Positions 46,801 through 54,407 of a stretch of 64,000 bases of DNA are shown one piece after another (the stretch's first letter is position 1; the number at the start of each line of letters is the position of its first letter). Source of the DNA: a bacterium. GTDB taxonomy: Bacteria; Margulisbacteria; Marinamargulisbacteria; SXXA01. Position numbers and translations under genes: made by a program. The stretch spans positions 1 through 64,000 of the forward strand of contig CANIAP010000007.1 of the NCBI GenBank assembly GCA_947465765.1, in the 5' to 3' direction. The notes beneath the pieces were generated by a model. It was not told the DNA's origin and ran no database searches. It saw nothing but the letters and a program-made list of their open reading frames with translations.

Positions 46801-47001
46801 TAGGGTGACCAAGGTTTCGACTTCTTCGGGTGCGAGGCCATGGGACTCTGTCAAAATGGTGACAGTGGGCCTATTGAGATCTGGAAAAACATCGACGGGT
46901 AACTGGGCGCCAACCCATAGTCCATACGCCATCATGGCACATGCAACGAGGAGGACGGGCCAACGGTTTTGCAATGAAAACCGAATCAATCTGTTGAGCA
47001 T
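43867..47001 (-). CDS. Heavy-metal efflux RND pump (CzcA/CusA-like)
   Basis: A 1044-residue RND transporter. It begins MLNRLIRFSLQNRWPV, then LPVDVFPDLNRPTVTILTES, the standard HME-RND opening. Twelve membrane helices and two large periplasmic loops fit the length. The intramembrane motif GELVDDAIVDVENVFRRLREN carries the acidic residues of the proton relay and is typical of the HME subfamily. Metal specificity cannot be read. No CzcB/CusB adaptor lies in the operon. AAGTAGG is the ribosome site. A terminator-like palindrome sits 17 bases upstream. Confidence 0.93.
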   Translation of the reverse strand: MLNRLIRFSLQNRWPVLLVACAMMAYGLWVGAQLPVDVFPDLNRPTVTILTESHGLAPEEVETLVTLPIESAMSGLPGAIRIRSSSGVGISVIYVEFDWNSDVYRNRQFIFERLQRVAADLPAGIAPIVSPVSSIMGEIQFIGLVSENDAISQSELRTMADWALKPRLLALPGISQIIVMGGDVKEYQVLVSADQLQQRGISLEAFQNALSEISENTTGGFMDIDGKEFLIRPLGRVNSLSEIENSVVGLHLGKAVLVKDVAKVAIGAKTKRGKSSINGQPAILMTVQKQPQTDTIALTKAIEKTLQDIAPSLPKGVTIESDLFKQANFIEASNRNVVEALRDGTIIVGIVLFLFLLNVRTTAITLITIPLSLLISAIVFHVLGLGINTMTLGGFAIAMGELVDDAIVDVENVFRRLRENHAAGSPKGRLRVIFEASSEVRNAIIFSTMTVVLVFLPLFFLSGIEGRLFAPLGLAYIISLLASLVVSLTVTPVLCSFLLNKETFLQKAHDSRFIHALKNTQRRILLKTLGHPYKVIAFCSILLAVSLSLLPLMGHNFLPPFNEGTATIGIAATPGISLAASDKLGTDIEKAILSVPEVKSTVRRTGRAEMDEHAEGVHWSEIDVDFKEGGRKKHVVLQEIREKIEAVGDVYINIGQPISHRLDHLLSGVRAQIAVKIFGPDLTELRRLGVQVESLMQAIPGIVDLNLEPVVPIPQLKIEIDREAAARKAISPGKLSQDLDRTLNGENVGQFIENQRFFPIVMKLDDASKKSPERLETMMIKTMPNGEIVRLADIADIYESQGPNMVNRENMQRRLIISANTQGRDLSSTVADIQEKLATIPLPQGYSIALEGQFESQQRASRLILGVGILALLGIVGLLYSQFRSMVLVTQIMLNVPLALIGSIVAIYLTQRELSVATLIAFITLCGIASRNGIMMISHYLHLAEHEDEAFSKEMVLRGSAERLIPVLMTALTAAFALIPLLMSAGQPGKEILYPVAVVIVGGLISSTLLDLVVTPTLFYNFGRKATAKRIQKTENARTEGDWI

Positions 47002-47017
47002 CGTTCTTTGCCTACTT

Positions 47018-47047
47018 AAAAAAAGCCGAACAACTCAGTTGTTCGGC
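47018..47047 (-). terminator. Perfect palindrome and T-run before the RND gene
   Basis: Minus strand GCCGAACAAC-TGA-GTTGTTCGGC, a 10-bp perfect stem with a 3-base loop, followed by seven T. This is a textbook intrinsic terminator for the small upstream gene, yet it ends only 16 bases before the pump ATG. A weak promoter (CTGACC, 16 bases, TATATA; 47049-47076) overlaps its right side. It may therefore insulate, attenuate or be an operator for the efflux operon. Confidence 0.85.
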
Positions 47048-47083
47048 GTATATAGTTCGGGGAAGTTTGGGGTCAGGGGTTCT

Positions 47084-47260
47084 CTACTGTTTTGCTTGTT
47101 GCTGCTGTTGCTGCTGAAGCATTTGGCCTAAGGCTTGTTGGTTTTGTTCTTGCTCCAACTGCTTTCGCATATTGTCTTGCATTGATTTAAGAGAATTTTC
47201 CCAGAACGACCCTCCCATGATTTGCCGAGTTCGCTCTACTGCATCTACATCTTCTGACAT
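47084..47260 (-). CDS. Small Gln-rich protein
   Basis: A 58-residue protein, with ATG at 47260 and a strong AAAGGAGG seven bases upstream. The sequence is polar: an acidic start (MSEDVDAVERTRQIM), one aromatic patch (GGSFWENSL), then a Gln-rich helix ending in seven consecutive Gln. No signal peptide, no family recognised. The start context (GGAGG-TTCTGTG-ATG) is nearly the same as that of C and E in the coiled-coil island. A terminator follows, so it is a separate unit from the pump. Confidence 0.65.
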   Translation of the reverse strand: MSEDVDAVERTRQIMGGSFWENSLKSMQDNMRKQLEQEQNQQALGQMLQQQQQQQAKQ

Positions 47261-47317
47261 CACAGAACCTCCTTTGATCAGTAATGATCCCTTATATTAT
47301 CGACAGGTTTTAGATTT

Positions 47318-47345
47318 CTTACACATCGAAATATCGTGATATACT
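47318..47345 (+). promoter_or_regulatory. Promoter of rlmD, probably leaderless
   Basis: CTTACA and TATACT with a 16-base spacer. The -10 box ends seven bases before the A of the rlmD ATG, so transcription should start at or next to the start codon. No ribosome site is present. Confidence 0.55.
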
Positions 47346-47351
47346 TTTGGA

Positions 47352-48749
47352 ATGTCCCGACACCCTCGCATCTCCCATTCACTGCGTCTTGGAACGACTT
47401 TCGATATCGAAATTCATGACCTGGGTCACAGCGGTGAAGGCGTCGGACGGATCGATGGAATACCGATATTTGTGCCCGGCGGACTGATTGGCGAATTAAT
47501 TACAGTTACGATTGACGCGGTGTTTCCTAACTATTGTCGGGGATCCGTACTCTCGATTTTGCAGAAAAGCCCTTACCGAGTTGCCCCCCCCTGCCCCGTC
47601 TATGGCATCTGTGGGGGATGCCAGCTTCAACACTTGGGGTACCCTCAACAATTGGAATGGAAACGGGATCGGGTTCGCAATGCCCTGTGTAATATAGGAA
47701 AACTCCCGTCGGTAGAGGTGCGTCCCGTAATTGGGTTGGATGACCCGTTTCAGTATCGCAATAAAGTATTAGTCCCCCTGGCAAAAGACCCCGATGGGAA
47801 CACCGTCGCAGGATTTTTTAAGCCAGGGTCTCATGATGTGGTGCCCATGAATGGCTGCTTGATTCAGGATTTTCGGTTTAATTCAGTGATTGAAACAGTA
47901 CTGTCGTTCCTCGATCATCATCATGTGTCCGTGTACGACGAACGCACGCATACGGGTATTGCACGGTCGATCTTGGCACGGGCTTCGGAGACGGAGCTGG
48001 GGGTCTACCTAATTATTAATGCTGAACAGTTGCCTTTTTCGGATGAATTTATCGCCGCATTACGGGGTATCCCTGAAATTTCGGGCATTGGAATCATTGT
48101 GAATAAAGAGCGGACCAACGTCCCGGTAACAGATCATCACCACTGCCTATTTGGGAATCTGGATGTAACGTCTCGGTTTGGGACACTCGCACTCACATCC
48201 CCAGCCCATCGTTTCTTTCAGGTGAATTATCGCCAAACGGAGACCTTATTGAAGACAGTCAAACGTGCGATTACCGGGTTCTATCCGGTAGTGTTTGATT
48301 TATATTGTGGCGTGGGGACGCTGGGACTGTCGATTGCCGCCCAATGTGGACAGCTATTCGGCAACGAGATCTCAGCGGTTGCCACTGAATATGCGCAAAA
48401 AAATGCGGTTCAAAATGGATTTTCTAATTGCACATTTGTTCATGGAGATGCGGCCACCGTGACCGGACAATGGACTGCAGAGGGGTTGCATCCTGACCTA
48501 GTGATTGTGGATCCGCCCCGGAAAGGGTGCAGCCTGGAGATGATCCAATTGTTGGTCCACCTTAAACCTCGGGAGATTATCTATGTGTCGTGCGACCCGG
48601 CAACCTTGGCGAGGGATCTTAGAATGCTAGCGGTGACCTATACCGTGGATTGGATCCAACCCATTGATATGTTTCCACAGACAGCCCATGTTGAGTCGGT
48701 GGCTTTTTTGAGTTTTTTTAAATTAGGATCTATAGATCATGAATCGTAA
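47352..48749 (+). CDS. rlmD: 23S rRNA uracil-C5 methyltransferase (RlmD/RumA type)
   Basis: A 465-residue SAM-dependent RNA methyltransferase. N-terminal TRAM domain (about 12-70, DLGHSGEGVGRIDGIPIFV), the iron-sulfur cysteines CPVYGICGGCQLQHL, the methylase fold DLYCGVGTLGLSIA, and the catalytic VDPPRKGC plus YVSCDPATLARDL motif with the nucleophilic Cys. The family also includes RlmC and TrmA-like tRNA enzymes, so the exact uridine is not certain. Its end overlaps the next minus-strand gene by 20 bases. Confidence 0.92.
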   Translation: MSRHPRISHSLRLGTTFDIEIHDLGHSGEGVGRIDGIPIFVPGGLIGELITVTIDAVFPNYCRGSVLSILQKSPYRVAPPCPVYGICGGCQLQHLGYPQQLEWKRDRVRNALCNIGKLPSVEVRPVIGLDDPFQYRNKVLVPLAKDPDGNTVAGFFKPGSHDVVPMNGCLIQDFRFNSVIETVLSFLDHHHVSVYDERTHTGIARSILARASETELGVYLIINAEQLPFSDEFIAALRGIPEISGIGIIVNKERTNVPVTDHHHCLFGNLDVTSRFGTLALTSPAHRFFQVNYRQTETLLKTVKRAITGFYPVVFDLYCGVGTLGLSIAAQCGQLFGNEISAVATEYAQKNAVQNGFSNCTFVHGDAATVTGQWTAEGLHPDLVIVDPPRKGCSLEMIQLLVHLKPREIIYVSCDPATLARDLRMLAVTYTVDWIQPIDMFPQTAHVESVAFLSFFKLGSIDHES

Positions 48750-49266
48750 TAGTCACGTCATCTCTGTAGCGCGTTTGAGGATTTTTCGCTGCGGAGGCTA
48801 GATCAATAGACAGAACGTAGGCCCTGTGGTTGGTGGCTTGGGTGACGTTGGTGCCAAAAATCAATTTTACATCTTCTTTGAGAGACACATGCTGAAGAGG
48901 CGCAGGCTCTGCGGTGCCCATTGTTGCGTTAAATGGTTGAACATCAAGCGCCGTGGAAACAGTGTAAGCAACACTGTCTTCCGCATTTGTTTCTGAGATA
49001 AGAAAGCCTTGGTTTGCACTGGAGAAATTGACATAAAATCCTCTGGGGCTATTGTTGCTAAGTTTGAATTTCACAATTTGAATGCCTTGATTTGCGCGAA
49101 GGGTTTCTCCAGGAATCCCAGCTTTGAGACCTAGGTCTTCGACGAGAATATCATTTATGGGTGATACGTGGCCTGAAATCGTCAGTGATTCGTTGTTTGA
49201 TGCAGAAATGGCATGTATTCCTAGCATTAGATACAAGAACATAAACAAAATAAACGTTTTAGACAT
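48730..49266 (-). CDS. Secreted protein, unrecognised
   Basis: A 178-residue exported protein: signal peptide 1-22 (ending HAISAS), then a beta-sandwich-like body (LTISGHVSPINDILVEDLG, IQIVKFKLSNNSPRGFYVNF, RAYVLSIDLAS, DDVTITIHDL). The layout resembles pilus subunit or spore-coat-U-like domains, without a firm match. AAAGGGAG precedes the ATG. It follows the glycosyltransferase gene after about 155 bases with hairpins. Confidence 0.65.
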   Translation of the reverse strand: MSKTFILFMFLYLMLGIHAISASNNESLTISGHVSPINDILVEDLGLKAGIPGETLRANQGIQIVKFKLSNNSPRGFYVNFSSANQGFLISETNAEDSVAYTVSTALDVQPFNATMGTAEPAPLQHVSLKEDVKLIFGTNVTQATNHRAYVLSIDLASAAKNPQTRYRDDVTITIHDL

Positions 49267-49360
49267 TAATGGCTCCCTTTGACTTTATTTCATCTTCCGC
49301 TACCTGTTATCGGTAAAATAAAAATAAAATTGCAGACTTTATTTTCTCCCGTCCCACATT

Positions 49361-49402
49361 AGCGCAGGAAGTGCGCTCATAAAATCGGATACACCGACTT
49401 TT
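49361..49402 (-). terminator. Hairpins after the GT-C/TPR gene
   Basis: Two small stem-loops: AGCGCA/TGCGCT (49361-49377) and TCGG/CCGA extended by A/T pairs (about 49381-49402). On the minus strand the second is followed by TTTT. A weak terminator for the long sucA operon is possible. Confidence 0.35.
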
Positions 49403-49421
49403 GTAAGGGGCTGGAAGGAGC

Positions 49422-51134
49422 TCAACGCCGAGGATTTGCCTCGTATTGTCTTCTTAAGAAGTCTACCTGGCTTCCGTATTCGGGATACATCATGAGCAAA
49501 TTCCTCGCTTCCCGTTCGGCATCGTCTGGATGATGACCTGAAAAAAGTGCACCCACTAGCATTAGTTTCAACGTGGCATTGTAAGGATAATGCTCAATTC
49601 CTTGATGAACGTAGTTAAGTGCATTAGCCACATCTCCACGGATCAATAGTACCCGGGCCAAATTACAATAGGCCAACTCATACTGGCTCGATTCGATGGC
49701 CTTAATATAGAGTCCCTCAGCTTTAACCAGATCCCCACGTCCCTCATAGATCGCGCCCAAATTATTTAGCGCGGTTCCATAGCCTAACGGTTGATTCGGT
49801 GATGTATCGATGGCCGCCTCGAATTCAATTTTCGCACCAGAGAGTTCGTTTTTTCGAAAAAGTTCAACCCCGAGATTATTATGTAGAAGAAAACTTTTAG
49901 GCTCAAATGCGACGTCATGGCGATAGAGCTGAATGGGGTCTCGCCAGTCCTCATTACGGACAACGGTTAAACTCCAATATACAGCGATACCACAGATCAA
50001 TCCGGTAGTGACCCATAGTTTTGATTTCGATTGGATGTCCAAAACAGATAGGACTGCAACCCAAAATCCCAATTCTGCCATGGTTGCCCAATGCTCTCTT
50101 ACTGTAGATGCCAATGGGACTAACTGAAGTACAGGTCCAAGACAGACCATGATCCAGACCATCCAGAATACGGTTTTGGCACGGGACAGTGAGTATTTCC
50201 AAATCACAAAACCGGCGAAGGCAATGAATGGCATCCCCACCCAGAGGTACGGGTTCAACCAGCTGGTTTCGACGTAGTGATATTCCATATGGAGCGGATA
50301 AGGCAGAATAAATAACCGAAAATAGGTCACTACGCAATAGGGAATGGTTTTAATGCGGGTCATAAGATCGGCATTGGCAATCCAGGATAAAATAGTATTT
50401 CCATCGGACGCGAGAAAATAGGCGCGAAGGCCGGAATAGAAAATAGACGATGCAGCAAGGAGTCCTGCCGATATTTTTTGTGTTTTGTTTAAATTACCAA
50501 ATACGGGAAATACGATTAGACCGGCGAGCATTACGCCCAGCGGAACTGAATTTTCCTTGGTGAGCAACGCTACCCAATACAGTCCCAATGAAATGGGAAT
50601 GATCCAAGCCCGTCGAAATGTGGTCACCGTAAATAACCAAAATACGGATAAGCAAAGTAGCAGATACATAACATCTCCGCGCCCACTAATATACGACACT
50701 GATTCGGTATTCAGTGGGTGGACCGCAAAAATAGCTGAAACACCGCCGGATACCCACGATGAATACCCCAAGCGACGCAGAAGAATAAATAAGACCAAAA
50801 CGGTTATCCCATGAAGTATGAGGTTGGTGAGATGAAATCCGGTTGGATCTAACCCCCAAATCGAATAATCAACGGCGTAAGATAACGTTTGGAATGGGCG
50901 GTAAAAATCAGATGCATTGAGCCGTCCCCCAAATGGGGATGTGGTCAATATTGCCGGGATGTTATCGAGGCTGCGAATCAGCCCGTTCCCTGCCACCATG
51001 ACCTCATCATCCCAAATAAATTTACCATCTAAGACGTTGATATACGCAGATGTGGCCAATAATACCAGCGCCACAAGGATTACAAACGGACTTTGAATCC
51101 AACTACGCAAAGAGTACACGAGTTTATCCATCAT
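49422..51134 (-). CDS. GT-C membrane glycosyltransferase with TPR tail
   Basis: A 570-residue membrane protein. About ten to eleven membrane helices fill residues 15-395. The first external loop has FIWDDEVMV, the Asp-Asp motif of GT-C enzymes that use polyprenyl-phosphate sugars, and FYRPFQTLSYAVDYSIWG, found in the TMTC/DUF1736 and PMT-like groups. The last 180 residues are TPR repeats (LGVELFRKNELSGAKIEFEAAI, LGAIYEGRGDLVKAEGLYIKAI, given in part). Likely a protein O-glycosyltransferase or related enzyme. TAATG overlap with the HMG-CoA reductase gene. Confidence 0.8.
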   Translation of the reverse strand: MMDKLVYSLRSWIQSPFVILVALVLLATSAYINVLDGKFIWDDEVMVAGNGLIRSLDNIPAILTTSPFGGRLNASDFYRPFQTLSYAVDYSIWGLDPTGFHLTNLILHGITVLVLFILLRRLGYSSWVSGGVSAIFAVHPLNTESVSYISGRGDVMYLLLCLSVFWLFTVTTFRRAWIIPISLGLYWVALLTKENSVPLGVMLAGLIVFPVFGNLNKTQKISAGLLAASSIFYSGLRAYFLASDGNTILSWIANADLMTRIKTIPYCVVTYFRLFILPYPLHMEYHYVETSWLNPYLWVGMPFIAFAGFVIWKYSLSRAKTVFWMVWIMVCLGPVLQLVPLASTVREHWATMAELGFWVAVLSVLDIQSKSKLWVTTGLICGIAVYWSLTVVRNEDWRDPIQLYRHDVAFEPKSFLLHNNLGVELFRKNELSGAKIEFEAAIDTSPNQPLGYGTALNNLGAIYEGRGDLVKAEGLYIKAIESSQYELAYCNLARVLLIRGDVANALNYVHQGIEHYPYNATLKLMLVGALFSGHHPDDAEREARNLLMMYPEYGSQVDFLRRQYEANPRR

Positions 51135-52996
51135 TAATGAGGGGAGGCAGACGCCCGATTGTGGAGAGGCATATGCCCCTTATTAATGCCCTGTCCGGCA
51201 AGGGCTTTTATAGCAGATCTATTATTTAATATACCCGCTGTTATTGCCGATCCCAGAAGATCCTCGGTTGAGGCATAGCCTGCAATAGAACGGGTCGATA
51301 GAAATTCAAAATCAGAAAATGTTGGGACAATGGCGGTTTTGGGAATCGTTATCTGAACACTCCCGGCAAGGCCGTCGGCGGTTTTTCGCCATAAAACGAT
51401 GGGTTTACAGTGGCCGTTATCTAAAACAGACTGGTATGCGGCGTATGTAAAATAAGAAGGGTCTACTCCTCCTGCTAATAAAACTGGATCCACTCCATTA
51501 AAAAATCCTTTATTATTCGTGATCGCTCGCTTCGTAAAGCACTCGGCAAAACGGTATGCCAACATAAATTGACTGACCTCGGCGTTGCTATCAATCTTAA
51601 TAGAGACGGTTGCATCTATCTCAAAATGGGCCACTTGTTCCGTCACGACCACATTACATTCGGACTCCTTAGCGGCATTTGCTGCGGCGGCACCGATTGA
51701 GGGCTCTTCAACCGCATAAGGAAGATGCCGAATTTCCCCATTAATTCTGACATTGGGGATTACCCCAATCGGAAGTCCGGAAACAACGGCCACTCCCGCA
51801 AATGGTAATGGATTGTTGATCCCGTTAAAGTCGGTGATAGGGCGACCTAAAATAGCAAGCCGCTGTTCAACTGTTTTATCTCTCAATTTTACAGAATTTT
51901 GAGGAATTTCCGACCTGCCCGGCCACCAAGAACTGTGTATGGAGGGCATCGTGACGGGAGAAATGACATGCGCTAAACCCGTTAACATAGCCGTAGATCC
52001 AAACATCATACCCAATTGACGAGCGGAAGGATTTCCTAAACGAATTAACTCTGAATGAGTCGCCGGAAACTGATGCACCCTCCCTACCGTTCCATATCCA
52101 ACAGGAAGGGTGAGCCGTGCCAGCCAATGCAATTTTTCATCCTTGATCTGAATTCCAGAATGTCCCGAAAACCATAATGCCAACGCCGCATCTTGTGCTC
52201 GCCAATCTCCGCTCATGCCCATCGTCAAGCGTGACATCGTTCGTGCGATAACACTATTGGTAGTTGGGTTCGAGCTTATTTTTGAATCAAGATCTTTATA
52301 AAGCTGTTTGTCTAACGCAGCCTCTACAGTCACCGTTCTTAAACTACCGTCGTTAGAAAGAATTCGAACATGGGTTTTCCAGTCTTCCGATAACTGGGCT
52401 TGGATTAGCGGGGCCAACCCTTCTGCTACGGTATTAATCATGTTGGGTCCCATGGCATCCAAAACATCGATCGTAAATTGAAGAACCGCCATGCCTGGTT
52501 CGATTGAAATCAAGTCCAAATCTCGGACGCCCCCTCCCCGACCCACTTGGCGTGGGATAAATCCATTTGCTGCATCAATTAACGACGATTTATTCGATAA
52601 AATTGCCAGTCGGGAACCTTCGAAATTGGATTGGGTCATTGAGACCAATTGAATTTGTCCCGTCATGAGCGAGTCCGTAGCGGTCCCGGTTACGCTAATT
52701 GTTTGAGCCAATGTGGAGACATCGCGCGCCCGCGCTATGTCTTGAAGCGAATGAACCGGGATCGAAATCTGTGTGATATTGGAATTTAAATTGACCTGAA
52801 GAGGGGCTGTATAAAATCGCCCTACACCGATTACATTTTCAATGAGACGGTCAGCTGAAGCCACAGTTAAGACGGAGGAACGAGGTGACGGCGGGACACT
52901 AGATGATTGTCGTCCCACCCATAAATTAATTTTTCCAGACCGACTGAGCCCACAACATCTACTCAACGGTATTCGCATAAAATTTACCATGCCCAC
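51134..52996 (-). CDS. Tandem-fused class II HMG-CoA reductase
   Basis: A 620-residue protein; the class II family is usually about 430. I read it as two reductase copies in one chain. Copy 1 (about 47-348) opens RLIENVIG, keeps LMTGQIQLVSM, GGGVRDLDL, DAMGPNMINTVAEGLAPLI and RILSN, i.e. the NAD(P)H-binding small domain, and an Asp in SGDWRA (D264), but lacks the EEPS Glu, the NKG Lys and the C-terminal His. Copy 2 (about 365-620) has AVEEPSIGAAAANAAK (E430/E431), NNKGFFNGVDP (K496), AGGVD (D512) and GINKGHMPLH (H608), but the small domain is missing: only about 65 residues separate EEPS from NNKG, against about 185 normally. Start at GTG 52996 or ATG 52990. It abuts lpd. Reaction: HMG-CoA/mevalonate interconversion; direction unknown. 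Confidence 0.82.
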   Translation of the reverse strand: MGMVNFMRIPLSRCCGLSRSGKINLWVGRQSSSVPPSPRSSVLTVASADRLIENVIGVGRFYTAPLQVNLNSNITQISIPVHSLQDIARARDVSTLAQTISVTGTATDSLMTGQIQLVSMTQSNFEGSRLAILSNKSSLIDAANGFIPRQVGRGGGVRDLDLISIEPGMAVLQFTIDVLDAMGPNMINTVAEGLAPLIQAQLSEDWKTHVRILSNDGSLRTVTVEAALDKQLYKDLDSKISSNPTTNSVIARTMSRLTMGMSGDWRAQDAALALWFSGHSGIQIKDEKLHWLARLTLPVGYGTVGRVHQFPATHSELIRLGNPSARQLGMMFGSTAMLTGLAHVISPVTMPSIHSSWWPGRSEIPQNSVKLRDKTVEQRLAILGRPITDFNGINNPLPFAGVAVVSGLPIGVIPNVRINGEIRHLPYAVEEPSIGAAAANAAKESECNVVVTEQVAHFEIDATVSIKIDSNAEVSQFMLAYRFAECFTKRAITNNKGFFNGVDPVLLAGGVDPSYFTYAAYQSVLDNGHCKPIVLWRKTADGLAGSVQITIPKTAIVPTFSDFEFLSTRSIAGYASTEDLLGSAITAGILNNRSAIKALAGQGINKGHMPLHNRASASPH

Positions 52997-54397
52997 TTAA
53001 AAATGAATGGCGCGATTACCAGTGGCGGCCAATGCCGCTTCTTTTAACGTTTCAGAAAAAGTAGGATGGGCGTGGCTGATAATCCCGATATCTTCAGCCG
53101 ACGCGCGATATTCAAATGCAACCACCGCCTCTCCGATCAAATCAGCAACCCGCGGTCCGATCATATGAATCCCTAAAACTTCGTCGCTGGTTTGATCAGC
53201 CAGTACCTTGATAAATCCGTCGGACTCTTCAGCGGCACGGGCGCGCCCGGATGCTTTGAACGGAGCCGATCCTTTTTTGTATGCGATGCCAGCGGCTTTA
53301 AGTTCTTCTTCGGTTTTGCCAACGGAGGCCACTTCGGGCCAGGTGTACACTACCCCCGGAATCGCATTGTAATTGATATGGGGTTTCTGTCCGGCAATTA
53401 ACTCTACACAAGCGACGCCCTCTTCGGAGGCCTTATGGGCAAGCATTGCCCCTTTGACGACATCCCCAATCGCATAAACCGTTGGAATATTGGTTTGATA
53501 ATGGCTATTGATCTCGATTCGTCCTCGGGAATCAACGGCGATACCGACTTTATCCAAGCCGAGACCTTGCGTATAGGCCACCCGACCAATGGCGACCAAT
53601 ACGTAGTCTGCCTCCATTGAAATGGGCTCACCTTTTTTATTTTCTGCGATAAGCGTTACCGATTTTTTCCCTGACGTTGCGCCGGTGACTTTGGTTCCAA
53701 AATGAAATGTCATGCCCAACGAACGCAACGTTTTTTCAAGTGCACGACCCAATTCTCGATCCATTGTTGGGATTAAACCATCCATAAATTCAACAGTGGT
53801 CACTTGGGTACCGAGTCGAGCGTAAATAGATCCCATCTCAACCCCGATGACGCCCCCACCAACGATCACCATTGATTTTGGAATTTCAGAAAGTTCTAAC
53901 GCTTCCTCAGACGAAATAATTCGCTGGCCATCAAAGGGGACTGACGATAGCTGTGCGACGGCGGATCCCGTTGCGATAATAATATTTTTACCCCCAATTT
54001 GGGTCTTTTCAGTTCCATTTGTAATTTCGACAACCGTCCCAGATACTAATGATCCGACGCCGTTGATCCTGGTAATTTTATTTTTTTGCATTAAAAAATC
54101 GATACCCTTGGTGGTGGAAATTACCACATCCCGCTTGCGTTGAATCATTTGATTCCAATTGGCTTTGGGCTCGGATATTTCAATGCCATGCACTTTAAAT
54201 TTAGTCTTCGCCTGATGAAATAATTCCGTTGAATCAAGAAGTGCTTTAGACGGAATACACCCTACATTAAGGCAAGTGCCACCCAAGGTATTTCTGGATT
54301 CGACAATCGCCGTTTTCAAACCCAATTGGGACCCACGAACCGCAGCCACATACCCAGCGGGCCCCCCACCAATGACAACTAAATCAAATGAATCCAT
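52997..54397 (-). CDS. lpd: Dihydrolipoyl dehydrogenase (E3)
   Basis: A 466-residue FAD enzyme that reoxidises lipoyl groups of 2-oxo-acid dehydrogenases. FAD fold VVIGGGPAGYVAA, redox disulfide GGTCLNVGCIPSKALL, NAD fold VGGGVIGVEMGSIYARLG, second FAD motif YAIGDVV, and the C-terminal catalytic His-Glu region HAHPTFSETLKEAA. Start at 54397 (AGGGG eight bases upstream), 10 bases after the sucB stop; a longer frame from 54418 overlaps sucB. Confidence 0.97.
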   Translation of the reverse strand: MDSFDLVVIGGGPAGYVAAVRGSQLGLKTAIVESRNTLGGTCLNVGCIPSKALLDSTELFHQAKTKFKVHGIEISEPKANWNQMIQRKRDVVISTTKGIDFLMQKNKITRINGVGSLVSGTVVEITNGTEKTQIGGKNIIIATGSAVAQLSSVPFDGQRIISSEEALELSEIPKSMVIVGGGVIGVEMGSIYARLGTQVTTVEFMDGLIPTMDRELGRALEKTLRSLGMTFHFGTKVTGATSGKKSVTLIAENKKGEPISMEADYVLVAIGRVAYTQGLGLDKVGIAVDSRGRIEINSHYQTNIPTVYAIGDVVKGAMLAHKASEEGVACVELIAGQKPHINYNAIPGVVYTWPEVASVGKTEEELKAAGIAYKKGSAPFKASGRARAAEESDGFIKVLADQTSDEVLGIHMIGPRVADLIGEAVVAFEYRASAEDIGIISHAHPTFSETLKEAALAATGNRAIHF

Positions 54398-54407
54398 AGT
54401 GTCGCCC

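Noticed and set aside
42000-47300. The change of G/C skew near 42170 as a replication origin
   Set aside because: The strong skew is confined to the efflux block and fades by about 47.3 kb. No dnaA, DnaA-box cluster or change in overall gene direction accompanies it; transfer is the simpler reading.
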